Assembly: GCA_031428275.1 (NCBI GenBank)
Contig: JANPPC010000043.1
Location: 1-64,000 of the forward strand
Length of the DNA stretch: 64,000 nucleotides
Source: Pseudobdellovibrio sp031428275
GTDB taxonomy: Bacteria > Bdellovibrionota > Bdellovibrionia > Bdellovibrionales > Bdellovibrionaceae
Direction: 5' to 3'
Shown here: piece after piece, positions 26,162 to 35,351 of the stretch
How positions within the stretch are numbered: position 1 is the first letter of the stretch
Layout: each line of letters begins with the position of its first letter
Translations under genes and position numbers: made by a program
Notes under the pieces: generated by a model
The model's input: only the letters and a program-made list of their open reading frames with translations
Told to the model about the DNA's origin: nothing
The model's database searches: none

Positions 26162-27784
26162 ATGTCGAAAATTTTAAATTTTTTCAAGCTTATTCCTCGA
26201 CCTTTTTTACTATGTATTTTAAGCGGTATTTTGATAGGCACTTCTTACATTCCGTTTTCTGGTTGGTTTTTACTAGTTTGCTATGCTCCACTTTGGCTGG
26301 CTACTGTAGATTTGGCTGCGAAAGAAGCCTCGTTTAAAAAAATATTTTTCGCTGGTTGGATGACCCAATTTATTTTAACCCTGATCGGATTCAACTGGAT
26401 CTACTTCGTAGCATCTGAGTTCGGTCAGCTTCACTGGACCTTAAGCGCCTCTGCCCTATTGCTTTTCGCGATGTTCATGCATATTTATATTCCGCTTTCT
26501 TTAGTGGTTAGCGTTTGGATTTTTCGCCAATTTAAAATTTACAATACTCTTTCGCAGTTTCTATTATTGGCCCTTCTACTTTCTTTCGCCGAACGAATTT
26601 GGCCTAGTATTTTTGAATGGAACTTAGCCTACACTTTGCTTTGGATTAAACTTCCCCTATTTCAATGGGCCGATACCGTAGGCTTCTGGGGGCTATCAAC
26701 ATTTATTTTAATTGGCCAAGCTTTCATCACCTGGGGATTGATGACTTGGAAAACCCAAAGAACTCGTTCATTGATAACAATCTTATTAGTGTTTATCGTG
26801 GTTGCAGTTTTTTCAGTGGGCGGAAATTTAAAAAAACAAGCTTGGTCTGAAACCGATCAGAATGTGCAGTTCGGTTTGGTACAAGGAAACATTGGTAACC
26901 TCGATAAAATTTTGGCCGAGAAAGCCGACCGTTTTCACATGCATATACTAAGCGTTTACGCAGCGCTATCCGCTGAACATTTAAAGCAACACCCTGAAAC
27001 CGAAATTATGCTTTGGCCAGAAACAGCGATGCCATTCTCTTTAAGCCCTTCATATCAATATCAGGAAGCGCCCCGCACCTTGCTTGCAATTGTAAAAAGT
27101 TGGAATATTCCGTTAATTACGGGTGCCTACGCAATCGACTCAAATAAAAGAGATCACCTAGGTCACCCACTGACCAGCAACTCTGTTTTTTTCTTGGGCC
27201 CCCAACAAAAATTATTACATAAACCTTACAGTAAAAGTGATTTATTGGTTTTTGGCGAATACTTACCTTTTGGCGAATATTTACCTTTTTTATATAAACT
27301 ATTTCCATTCGTTGGGGTTTATAAACGCGGCGAAGGACCAACTGTTAAAGAAATCTTACTGAAGAATAAAAGCTTAAAGTTAGGCTCGCAAATTTGTTAC
27401 GAATCTTTGAATCCGGGCTTTTCGCGAGGTTTAGCTAAAAAGGGTTCCGAAATTTTATTTAACGTAACCAATGATTCTTGGTTTGGCTGGTGGGCCGAAC
27501 CCTTTCAGCACAATACGATGACGCTAGCCCGTGGTATCGAAGTGCGCAGACCCCTAGTACGCTCAACCAACACCGGAATATCAACGGTTATTTTAGCTAA
27601 CGGAGACGTCTTAGAAAGTTCACCCCTGAATAAAACATGGGCGAATACGTATTCAATTCCGTATAAGCAAAACCCGCCACTTAGTTTTTACACCCGAATT
27701 GGTCACTATGATTGGGTTTTATGGTTATTGGTTGCGATCGGTCTTATTTACTTCTCGAGTTCTGCAAATAACAGAAAAAGGTAA
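26162..27784 (+). CDS. lnt: Apolipoprotein N-acyltransferase
   Basis: Adds the third acyl chain to the N-terminal Cys of lipoproteins in the inner membrane. 540 residues: N-terminal membrane domain (about 1-220, six or more spans) and a C-terminal carbon-nitrogen hydrolase domain. Active-site segments are LWPETAMPF (Glu), the Lys in KPYSKSDLLVFGEYLPFGEY, and GSQICYESLNP (Cys), then NVTNDSWFG. The many lipoboxes in this window are its likely substrates. mutS2 follows after two bases. Confidence 0.95.
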   Translation: MSKILNFFKLIPRPFLLCILSGILIGTSYIPFSGWFLLVCYAPLWLATVDLAAKEASFKKIFFAGWMTQFILTLIGFNWIYFVASEFGQLHWTLSASALLLFAMFMHIYIPLSLVVSVWIFRQFKIYNTLSQFLLLALLLSFAERIWPSIFEWNLAYTLLWIKLPLFQWADTVGFWGLSTFILIGQAFITWGLMTWKTQRTRSLITILLVFIVVAVFSVGGNLKKQAWSETDQNVQFGLVQGNIGNLDKILAEKADRFHMHILSVYAALSAEHLKQHPETEIMLWPETAMPFSLSPSYQYQEAPRTLLAIVKSWNIPLITGAYAIDSNKRDHLGHPLTSNSVFFLGPQQKLLHKPYSKSDLLVFGEYLPFGEYLPFLYKLFPFVGVYKRGEGPTVKEILLKNKSLKLGSQICYESLNPGFSRGLAKKGSEILFNVTNDSWFGWWAEPFQHNTMTLARGIEVRRPLVRSTNTGISTVILANGDVLESSPLNKTWANTYSIPYKQNPPLSFYTRIGHYDWVLWLLVAIGLIYFSSSANNRKR

Positions 27785-27786
27785 TT

Positions 27787-30123
27787 ATGTTTACAATTAA
27801 AAATTTAGATTGGTTTGAAATTTTAGAAAAAATGAAATCTTTCGCTACCAGCGAAAAAGCACGCCATATTATTGCGAACACGGCTCCGCTTAAATCGGCC
27901 GAACAAGCTGAACTTAGTTTTGCTGAAATCGATTCAGCCAGTGCCGTGATTCTTTCGGGGATTCGACCGCATATGGAAAGTTTAGACTTATTCGAATTAT
28001 GGATCACCCGAATCAAAAAAAAGGCTATGCTTAAAACCTTAGAACTAAAGGATGTTCGCCATTTTTGTTTTGAAACGGTCGCATTGGGCGAAGCACTGAA
28101 AGATGCCGGATCTGGATGGGCGCGTAATCAATACGAAGGCTTAATGCAAGCTGAGGAACCTTTATCAGCCATCGATAGCCTGATGACTCCGTCGGGTGAT
28201 ATACGTATGGACGCTTCAGAAAAATTATTTAATCTTTCTAAAGAGAAAGACAATTTAGCACGCCAAATTCAAAATCAAATGGATCGTCTAGTGCATGATC
28301 ATAAAATGGAAGGCATGCTGCAAGAAAAGTACGTCACGACCCGCGAAGGCCGCTGGGTCATTCCCGTAAAAGGTGGTATGCAGCATTTCGTACCCGGTGT
28401 CATTCACGGCAGTTCGCAGACGAAACAGACTGTTTTCATGGAGCCTGAAACCGTCATCCCCATGAATAATCGCATTCGTCAGATTGAAGTCGAGATTGAA
28501 GACGAGATTGAGCGCTTACTTTACGAGATTTCTGAATACATGGCTACCCAGGCGCCCGAATTCGAACGCACGAAAAAGATTTTAGAAAACTGCGATGTTA
28601 TTTTTTCGAAAGCGCAATTAGCCGGAGTTCTTGATGCACAAAGCTGCAAGTTCAACGAAGATATGATTCAATTGAAAGAATTGTCGCATCCGCTTTTAAA
28701 GTTATCTGGTAAAACTATTATTTCGAATACAGTTCAAATGAACCCCGCGAAATGTATTTTGATTCTATCGGGACCGAATGCCGGGGGTAAAACGGTTTTA
28801 CTTAAGTCAATTGGCTTAGCCGCGCAAATGGCGCGCTGTGGGTTACCGATATGCTGCGCAGTCGATTCAACGCTGCCATTTTTTAAAGAAATCGTTACGG
28901 GTATCGGTGATTCACAAAGTGTCGACGAAGACTTAAGTACCTTCGCGGCCCACTTAAAAATTTTGGACCAATCCTCGCATCTAAAAGGTCAGCTAAATTT
29001 AATCTTAATCGATGAAATTTGCGGATCGACTGACCCCGAAGAAGGTAGCGCGCTGGCAAGAGCTTTTATCCAAAAATATGCAGCCAACAATGTCTACGGA
29101 ATTATTACTTCGCATCTAAGTCCATTGAAGATGGGCTGGAAAGAAGCAGATCGAATTTTAAACGGCAGTTTAGAATACGACGCAAAAACCGGTCGCCCGA
29201 CTTACCAATTTTTATCGGGAATCCCCGGAGAATCTTTAGCTATTCAGACAGCTCGCCGTGTGGGAGTCTCGCAAGATATCGTCGATGCCGCCGTTGAAAA
29301 TTTGTCGCCGACGGCCCGTGCGCGCCAAAACCAAATGAGCGAACTTGAATCGTTAAAGAATGATATTGGCGTACTGCAAGAAAACTTAAAGCAGCAAACT
29401 AAAGCCGTGACAAAACTGAAAGATGAATACGAAAGCAAACTGGCGCAGTTCGAACGTGAAAAAGAAAATAAACTGGCACAAACATTAAAAAAAGCCTCTA
29501 GCAAAGTTGACGAAGCGATTGCTGCGGCCTCAGCCGGCATCGTTTTGGATAAGCATCGAAAACTTCAAGAAATAAAATTTGAACTACCTGAAATTGTAAA
29601 AGCAAAACCGGTTACGGCGACGAATACCAATGCCGTGCAATCTGCTGAAGAGTTCGGGCGAAAATTCCCACCGGGAAGTAAAACGTTTGTTCCGTCACTG
29701 AATCAAGACGGAGTGATTCAATCTACCCCGAACGCAAAGGGCGAGGTTTTAGTTTTATCGCAGTCGATTCGTTTACAAATTCACTGGAACGAACTAAAGC
29801 CTGCACATAAGGCTCAAAACCCGACTGCTACTTTGGCTCGTCGAAGCGGCCAGGTGCAGGTAACGATCTTAGATGCCGATCGTATTTTGGATGTGCGCGG
29901 TAAGACGGTCGACGATGCATTGTCTGAACTTGAAGTCGCTCTTGATCTTGCGACCGCGCAAAGTGAAGATCGCATGAAGATCGTACACGGTCACGGCACC
30001 GAAACTTTGAAAAAATCAGTTCGAACGTATTTATCACGCTCGGTTTATGTCAAAAAATGGAAAGCCGGCACCCCTGAATCAGGCGGTGACGGTGTTACCT
30101 GGGTAGAGCTCGGTCAGATTTAG
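27787..30123 (+). CDS. mutS2: Endonuclease MutS2
   Basis: DNA/ribosome-associated MutS homologue without the mismatch-recognition domain. 778 residues. Clamp and lever helices (1-300), ABC ATPase with Walker A GPNAGGKTVL at residue 329 and LILIDEICGSTDPEEG, a coiled coil (about 520-585), and a C-terminal Smr domain with LDVRGKTVDDA and KIVHGHGTETLK. MutS2 suppresses recombination and, in Bacillus, splits collided ribosomes (established knowledge). AAAGGTAATT gives the ribosome site. Coupled to lnt. Confidence 0.95.
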   Translation: MFTIKNLDWFEILEKMKSFATSEKARHIIANTAPLKSAEQAELSFAEIDSASAVILSGIRPHMESLDLFELWITRIKKKAMLKTLELKDVRHFCFETVALGEALKDAGSGWARNQYEGLMQAEEPLSAIDSLMTPSGDIRMDASEKLFNLSKEKDNLARQIQNQMDRLVHDHKMEGMLQEKYVTTREGRWVIPVKGGMQHFVPGVIHGSSQTKQTVFMEPETVIPMNNRIRQIEVEIEDEIERLLYEISEYMATQAPEFERTKKILENCDVIFSKAQLAGVLDAQSCKFNEDMIQLKELSHPLLKLSGKTIISNTVQMNPAKCILILSGPNAGGKTVLLKSIGLAAQMARCGLPICCAVDSTLPFFKEIVTGIGDSQSVDEDLSTFAAHLKILDQSSHLKGQLNLILIDEICGSTDPEEGSALARAFIQKYAANNVYGIITSHLSPLKMGWKEADRILNGSLEYDAKTGRPTYQFLSGIPGESLAIQTARRVGVSQDIVDAAVENLSPTARARQNQMSELESLKNDIGVLQENLKQQTKAVTKLKDEYESKLAQFEREKENKLAQTLKKASSKVDEAIAAASAGIVLDKHRKLQEIKFELPEIVKAKPVTATNTNAVQSAEEFGRKFPPGSKTFVPSLNQDGVIQSTPNAKGEVLVLSQSIRLQIHWNELKPAHKAQNPTATLARRSGQVQVTILDADRILDVRGKTVDDALSELEVALDLATAQSEDRMKIVHGHGTETLKKSVRTYLSRSVYVKKWKAGTPESGGDGVTWVELGQI

Positions 30124-30361
30124 CTTGGGGAGCACAAAGCCTGTGCTCTATTGCAGAATTTAAAACCAAGCTACGTATAAAATACTGTCTAACCGCTGTT
30201 CAGTTGTCGCGGTTAACAGAACAGCGTCTTGATCTGAATCGAATGCTCATAATTCGCGGTCGTTTCGATACAACCAGCCCACGCACCAATTAATCCAGCG
30301 CGATTCTCATTCTGACCTATGGCAAGCCTCTTGCTTGATTAGTATATCATCAGGGGGATTT
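30124..30361 (+). promoter_or_regulatory. Intergenic region with overlapping hairpins
   Basis: The 238 bases between mutS2 and the next lipoprotein gene hold no reading frame. A perfect 7-bp hairpin GAGCACA/TGTGCTC follows the mutS2 stop (30130-30148) without a T-run. AACCGC/GCGGTT (30191-30214) and CGCTGTTC/GAACAGCG (30194-30226) share bases and cannot both form, so this may be a 5'-leader switch or a weak termination site. A strong CAGGGGGA ribosome site closes the region. Confidence 0.4.
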
Positions 30362-31063
30362 ATGAATTCATTCAAAAAGTTACAAACCGGCTTACAAGTT
30401 ACTTTAGCTGCTGTAGCTGTATCGCTATTAGCTTCATGCAGCCCGACGAAGTCTGATACGGTTTCAACAAATTCTTCAAATACCGGCTTAGTATTCTCTG
30501 CAACGAAGACCCTAACTCAATGTAATCGCACCGCGGATAGCAACTATACCTTTAATACGGCTGTTGCAAAAAACTCTGCGGGCGCCTACGTAAATGATTT
30601 ATTAAAAATAAAATTTAGTTATTTATCTGTTGCGGCCACTGCCGCTGGCAATACAGTTCGTTTTTACAAATGGAGAATCAATGGCACGGTTTCCGATTTA
30701 GATTCAACTCCGTTAAACTTTTACTTTTACAATTTATCAACGGGAGCAACAGTCACAACTGCGACCACTTCTTACAATACGAGCCAAATCAGCACAACAA
30801 ACGGTATCTACTTACAGTTGAATGATCCGAACGAAATTTATCAAGTCATTAAAATGGTGGTTTACGATTCAGCGGGCACCGTCGTTTCACAAGTTAACTC
30901 GTTAATTCCATCATTCTACGTGAGCCCGGTTGACTACCAGCTAAACGCTGATGGCACGGCCCGCGCTGCCATTCTACAATCACTACATCCACTTGCTTCA
31001 CAGTTAACTGCGGGCTACGCGACGGCGCAATACGCAGCTTCAACCTCTGCTTTTTGCTTCTAA
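30362..31063 (+). CDS. Lipoprotein of unknown function
   Basis: A 233-residue exported protein. The ATG at 30362 follows CAGGGGGA. The signal ends in the lipobox LLASC. The mature part is Ser/Thr/Asn/Ala-rich and beta-like, with few charges; two cysteines, one of them near the C-terminus. It looks like a surface lipoprotein, but no family is recognised. The 3' end overlaps the convergent gene by four bases. Confidence 0.7.
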   Translation: MNSFKKLQTGLQVTLAAVAVSLLASCSPTKSDTVSTNSSNTGLVFSATKTLTQCNRTADSNYTFNTAVAKNSAGAYVNDLLKIKFSYLSVAATAAGNTVRFYKWRINGTVSDLDSTPLNFYFYNLSTGATVTTATTSYNTSQISTTNGIYLQLNDPNEIYQVIKMVVYDSAGTVVSQVNSLIPSFYVSPVDYQLNADGTARAAILQSLHPLASQLTAGYATAQYAASTSAFCF

Positions 31064-32010
31064 TGACTTGATTCGGTCGCGACTTCTTCTGCTTCAAGAT
31101 TTTCACCCTGACGGTACCGATCGACTAAAGTGATATCATTTGTCGGAAATGAAAATAATAGAGAATTAACCTGCGATTCGGTGTCTTCTTCAGTTACCAC
31201 GATATAATGCAAGTCTTCGACCCCTAAATCTTCAAATTCTTGAATAAATGTAACCAGCACATGCCCTTCCGTATCAACTTTACGCCAGATTTCATCTGGT
31301 GTGTTAATTGTTGATTCACGGCATTCGGCGTAGTCTTGAAATTTATCTGTAGCGATGTCTTTTTCGCCGCGAATTTTTAACATCGATTCTAATAATCCAA
31401 TAGCTAAGTAATCGCCCTCAAGTAAAGAATCTCCTTCAATTGCCGCGAACTGAATAGCTTCTAATTTTCGATGAAAAATAATCTCATTTTGACGAAATAC
31501 TTCGACCAATTTCAAATCTTTTGTCGGAAAGTGAAAAAATACAAATGTTGGATAGTTATCATCACTTGAAATATAAACTACGGCGATATAATAAAACTGC
31601 TGTTGCTTCGTTTCAAAACTACGAATCATCGTATGAACTGATAAATCTTCAAACGACGTATCATTCAACCAAATTTCATCAGGGTCATCCATCGTTTCGT
31701 CTAACAAAGATTCATGCTCGATTTGCTCGTTTAATCCAAAATCGTTTTTAGCATCGTAGTTCTTTTGAAATTTAATTTCATATTCTTTAATCGCAGCCGA
31801 AAAATAGCCGAACAAAGTCTTATCATTTTCAAAGATCAGCCCCTGCTTCTCGTCGATGATGATCAATTCTTTTTCTTGCATTTTTTTAGGAGCCTTGTGG
31901 GCCTTAGCCTTACGTTTTGTCGGAATGGGCTTTTTCATTTTAATCTTGATGGTTTTTGCTTTCGCACCCACCTTGATGTTTTTGTTTAATTTGCTAGCAA
32001 CTTTACTCAC
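31060..32010 (-). CDS. Protein with a tandem repeated domain
   Basis: A 316-residue cytosolic-looking protein. Residues 1-45 are a very basic Lys/Ala/Pro tail. The rest contains two copies of one domain, about 129 residues apart: PDEIW (109 and 238), a beta-rich middle, and FPTxDxxLVxxxRQxE (FPTKDLKLVEVFRQNE and FPTNDITLVDRYRQGE). The PDEIW opening resembles the PBECR/barnase-EndoU-RelE-like nuclease domains found in phage and toxin proteins, but this is from memory and weak. Basic tail plus acidic body suggests nucleic-acid contact. No export signal. Confidence 0.75.
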   Translation of the reverse strand: MSKVASKLNKNIKVGAKAKTIKIKMKKPIPTKRKAKAHKAPKKMQEKELIIIDEKQGLIFENDKTLFGYFSAAIKEYEIKFQKNYDAKNDFGLNEQIEHESLLDETMDDPDEIWLNDTSFEDLSVHTMIRSFETKQQQFYYIAVVYISSDDNYPTFVFFHFPTKDLKLVEVFRQNEIIFHRKLEAIQFAAIEGDSLLEGDYLAIGLLESMLKIRGEKDIATDKFQDYAECRESTINTPDEIWRKVDTEGHVLVTFIQEFEDLGVEDLHYIVVTEEDTESQVNSLLFSFPTNDITLVDRYRQGENLEAEEVATESSH

Positions 32011-32149
32011 TGTTAACTCCTATGCTTAAATACTAGATGAAAAAAGAGCCACTAGCACGACGCAATTGCAATGACTGGTTTTGTCATTCTAGTCGTGGGC
32101 GTTGCAAAAAAAATAGCTCGCAGTAGGCTAGAAAGCGTAAGGAGTTAGA

Positions 32150-32479
32150 ATGTCGAAAGTAGAAGTTTATCTTGATGAAAGCCAAGTCAACAATTTGAAA
32201 TCTATTTTGACTCAATCTGAACACGGAATTCACGTACTATTTGAAAACTCTTTAATAGCCGAAGTTTTCAAACAAGATTACTCAGAAGATGAATTCTTTG
32301 AAGTTGAAAATCTGAAGCGTATTCAAGATGACCTCATAAAACTTTTGCAGTTTAAAACCTTAAGCGATAAGAAATATTTTATAGCTTCATTAAATCAAGA
32401 ATCTAAGCATCGTATCGTACGTGCTTACTTTTACATTATTGAAAACAATCTTCGCACGAGCCAAAAGCTTCCCCATTAA
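32150..32479 (+). CDS. Conserved small protein of unknown function
   Basis: A 109-residue soluble protein, Glu/Leu/Phe-rich and mostly helical. Its ATG follows AAGGAGTTAGA, a strong ribosome site. No signal peptide, no motif recognised. It diverges from the tandem-domain gene across 139 bases. Confidence 0.65.
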   Translation: MSKVEVYLDESQVNNLKSILTQSEHGIHVLFENSLIAEVFKQDYSEDEFFEVENLKRIQDDLIKLLQFKTLSDKKYFIASLNQESKHRIVRAYFYIIENNLRTSQKLPH

Positions 32480-32661
32480 TTTCTAACTTTTTGCTTACAA
32501 GTTAGTCGCTTTCAAAAACTTCTGAGCATCTATTCATATTTTTCTGTAATTCAAATATTTCTGTCAAACTTACGCTATCCTATTTTGAAATTTTTTTAAC
32601 TTTAATCGTTTTTTTATACTTTATCGCCAATACTAAATAGAACCACAAAAAGGAGATCACG

Positions 32662-33834
32662 ATGATCTTGCGCAGTTCACATATGATCACGTACGCTTTC
32701 AGCACATTATTACTAACCTCGTGTGGAATGCATGTAAGCTCACCAAAAAGCGCTAACGTTCAACAAGAAAATCTTAGTGCCGGATTTAGCTCACTGGCGG
32801 TTAACGTAAACCAATACCCTTCGAATAAAATTATTTGCGACCCCTTAAGTGGTGGTGAATCAACGCAAACAAACTACGAAAAAGGTATCAAAGCCTCGCT
32901 TCATTACTTAACGCCTGGTATGCCGAACTTAACTAGTTCTTTAAACTACGTGCAGTTTGCTAAAAAGTCTGATCAAACGATTTTCTTATCAGACATGAAT
33001 GTTCCGACACGCATGTTTAGCGAAGGTTTTACGACCTCAACGGGAAATGTTTTAAAAAATGATTCAAACCAAAAATTAATAGAGTATTTTGGTTTAAAAA
33101 TGAGTACGAATTTAATTCTATCTGAAAATGATGAAGCCGGAGACTACGAGTTAGCGATGTTATCAGACGATGGAACGACTTTAAAAATCAAATCTGGCAC
33201 GACCGAAATCGCAGATGAAGTTTTAATTGATAACGAAGGCAATCACCCGACCCGTATGGGTTGCGCAACTCGAATCGTAAAAATGAGAAAGAATGTGATG
33301 TTGCCTATTGAAGCTACTTACTACCAAGGGCCGCGCTACCATATTTCGAACGTTTTAATCTGGAGAAAAGCATCGGCGACGGGAAAGGACCCGCTTTGTA
33401 ATCAGACCGGAAATAATCTCTTCTTTAATCCTGACAAAAATTCTGAGCCACAAACAGCTTTTAAAGACTTGGAAGCGCGTGGATGGAAAATCTTAAACAC
33501 AGACAATTTCATGATGGGTAACACAAAAACCGAGTACAATCCGTGTATTCAAGGAACCGACCCCCTTATTTCAAATTTTGTCGTTGGTGAAGTGATTCTT
33601 ACGAATGTTTCGTTATCTTGGACGACCGACATCGAAGCAACTTCCCACGTCGAGCTAACCAACATGACGACCGGCGAAGTCAGCACGACTCAGTCTGATA
33701 ATGTGCTACGCACGAACCACGCAATGAGCCTGACTGGGCTGCTGCCGATGACAACCTATAAGGTTCGAGCAGTTAGTGTATCTGCGGACCTAGGGCGAAC
33801 GACCAGCTCAGAGCTTATTTTTACGACCCAGTAA
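32662..33834 (+). CDS. Lipoprotein with PA14-like and fibronectin III-like domains
   Basis: A 390-residue exported protein with lipobox LLTSC and an AAAAGGAG ribosome site. The central part (about 75-220) has a PA14-like pattern, with YELAMLSDDGTTLKIKSG near 160; PA14 domains often bind carbohydrate. The C-terminal ~95 residues (from NVSLSWTTD to the end) fit a fibronectin type III or phosphatase N-terminal domain (TTYKVRAVSVSADLG). A cell-surface binding role is inference. TATACT before the gene could be a -10 element. Confidence 0.75.
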   Translation: MILRSSHMITYAFSTLLLTSCGMHVSSPKSANVQQENLSAGFSSLAVNVNQYPSNKIICDPLSGGESTQTNYEKGIKASLHYLTPGMPNLTSSLNYVQFAKKSDQTIFLSDMNVPTRMFSEGFTTSTGNVLKNDSNQKLIEYFGLKMSTNLILSENDEAGDYELAMLSDDGTTLKIKSGTTEIADEVLIDNEGNHPTRMGCATRIVKMRKNVMLPIEATYYQGPRYHISNVLIWRKASATGKDPLCNQTGNNLFFNPDKNSEPQTAFKDLEARGWKILNTDNFMMGNTKTEYNPCIQGTDPLISNFVVGEVILTNVSLSWTTDIEATSHVELTNMTTGEVSTTQSDNVLRTNHAMSLTGLLPMTTYKVRAVSVSADLGRTTSSELIFTTQ

Positions 33835-33878
33835 AGTAAGAAGCAGCCGGCAATTTAGCATACGACCTAAAGCGAAGT

Positions 33879-33905
33879 TAACTTAGTTTTATTTTCTTCC
33901 GATAA
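33879..33905 (+). promoter_or_regulatory. Possible FliA (sigma-28) promoter
   Basis: TAACTTAG (33879-33886), 11 bases, then TCCGATAA (33898-33905), against the flagellar consensus TAAAGTTT-N11-GCCGATAA. The -10 matches 7 of 8, the -35 is weak. The following gene starts 10 bases later and has no Shine-Dalgarno. Confidence 0.3.
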
Positions 33906-33915
33906 AGCTATTAGC

Positions 33916-34206
33916 ATGAAACAGATCAGCCTTATTTTTATCGCGATTTCTTTTTTAAGTCAGGCCGCAACCGCCGAATACCGCGTCTTTATTCTAAATC
34001 TAGAAAACTCTAAAACAAAAACGGTTCGGCAAATTCAAAGCACCCTTGATCCCGAGCAATACGAAACCATCTACCCACATTCGTCAGACGAGAAACTGAC
34101 TTACGTCCAGACATGGCTTTGCCGCGGCCGCACCGATTTTTTTAAGCCCCACTGCGCCCCTCCCGAAAAACCGACGGATTCTAGTCCTACTAAGGCCCAG
34201 AATTAA
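33916..34206 (+). CDS. Small exported protein
   Basis: A 96-residue protein with a clear signal peptide cut after ATA (about residue 20). The mature part has the pattern YRVFILNLENS, TLDPEQYETIYP and TWLCRGRTD, two cysteines and a polar Pro/Ser-rich tail. Not recognised as a characterised family. The start lacks a Shine-Dalgarno; a flagellar-type promoter may lie just upstream. Confidence 0.65.
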   Translation: MKQISLIFIAISFLSQAATAEYRVFILNLENSKTKTVRQIQSTLDPEQYETIYPHSSDEKLTYVQTWLCRGRTDFFKPHCAPPEKPTDSSPTKAQN

Positions 34207-34250
34207 TCTTTTTTCGCTGTGTAAAAATCTTGCTTTGCTACACTTGATAT

Positions 34251-35039
34251 ATGGCAGATGCAATTCAAAATAAACGCGGCTACTTACGGCAAGTTCAACA
34301 ACAGCAAGCGGAGAAAAAACGCGAACTGATGGCTCAGCAAAAAGAAGATATGAAATCTTTACGGCAGTTCTATTCAGAAAAAAGTAAAGAAGTTGATCGT
34401 GAATCGGCCGCGGCTGTTAATCACATCAAAAAAGATTCACCCGACGCCAAACAAGAACGTTTAGAACGCATACAAGCTAAACACTCCGAGCGTGAAGCTC
34501 GCAAAGAAGAAGCTGCGCAGGCCCGCGCCGGTCGGACAGGGCTACGGTCTCCGGCTGCCCGCGCCGATGAATCAGGTGATTTTGAAGAATCAGCTAAAAA
34601 ACCAAACGTTGAAAATAAATCTCTTTATAATCGTAATGCGCGAAAAGCCGATCAAAAAGATGCTACTCAAACAAGATTACAAAATTTTGAAACCAAAGAA
34701 TCCGATGATTTTTACCGAGTGCAAGATCGCGGAAGCCGCGTGTCTGAAAGTGGCCAAGGCTATGTCATCGAGGCCTACGCTCCTGAACACGAAAAAGACA
34801 ACTTACGTGTTTCTATTCACCGAAATAAAGCTGTTATCTCGGGCCAAAGAAAATTTGGTGATGAGGCCGTAGAAGGTGGCAAAACGATGCGCACGAACAA
34901 CTTTCAAACTTTTCGCGAAGAGTTTAAATTGAACCGCCCAGTCGTGAGCGAAGGCATAACACGAGAGCGCGTTGGTGATTATGTACGTTTTACGATTCCG
35001 AAACTAGAAGCAGTTGATTCAAATGACGACGAAGTATAG
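34251..35039 (+). CDS. Coiled-coil protein with small heat-shock (alpha-crystallin-like) domain
   Basis: A 262-residue soluble protein. Residues 10-100 are highly charged and form a predicted coiled coil (QQQAEKKRELMAQQKEDMK). A flexible middle follows. Residues ~155-255 look like an alpha-crystallin/HSP20 domain: YVIEAYAPEHEKDNLRVSIH, VISGQRK, then FREEFKLNRPVV and VRFTIPKLE. Small HSPs hold unfolded proteins without ATP. The long N-terminal coil is not usual for the family. HtpX/FliS-like alternatives were not supported. Confidence 0.75.
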   Translation: MADAIQNKRGYLRQVQQQQAEKKRELMAQQKEDMKSLRQFYSEKSKEVDRESAAAVNHIKKDSPDAKQERLERIQAKHSEREARKEEAAQARAGRTGLRSPAARADESGDFEESAKKPNVENKSLYNRNARKADQKDATQTRLQNFETKESDDFYRVQDRGSRVSESGQGYVIEAYAPEHEKDNLRVSIHRNKAVISGQRKFGDEAVEGGKTMRTNNFQTFREEFKLNRPVVSEGITRERVGDYVRFTIPKLEAVDSNDDEV

Positions 35040-35053
35040 AGAAAAAAGCTAAT

Positions 35054-35278
35054 TTAGTCAGCTAGGTTATGAAAAATTTCTTTCATAACGAATTCACGTC
35101 TTTGGATCATCACGTCTAATTGATTTAACTGCGAGTGAATTTGATCGATCAAGTTAAGACGTACTGATGTTTGGTCAGCCATCTCATTGTAAACAACAAC
35201 CTCATTGAATTCGATCGCAGTGTTTTCTGTGATCTGCTGAGTGATTTCATTTTGGTTCGTGCTACTTACATTTTTCAT
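35054..35278 (-). CDS. Small acidic protein of unknown function
   Basis: A 74-residue soluble, helical protein rich in Asn, Gln and Glu; the C-terminal half (about 38-74) could form an amphipathic helix or coiled coil. AAAGGTAATT is a good ribosome site. Convergent with the HSP20-like gene, 14 bases apart. Not recognised. Confidence 0.6.
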   Translation of the reverse strand: MKNVSSTNQNEITQQITENTAIEFNEVVVYNEMADQTSVRLNLIDQIHSQLNQLDVMIQRREFVMKEIFHNLAD

Positions 35279-35351
35279 AATTACCTTTATCGTTCTTAGT
35301 ACATTTTAAAAAAAATACTGTCTCTGCTCGTTTTATTGTTCACACGAACCT

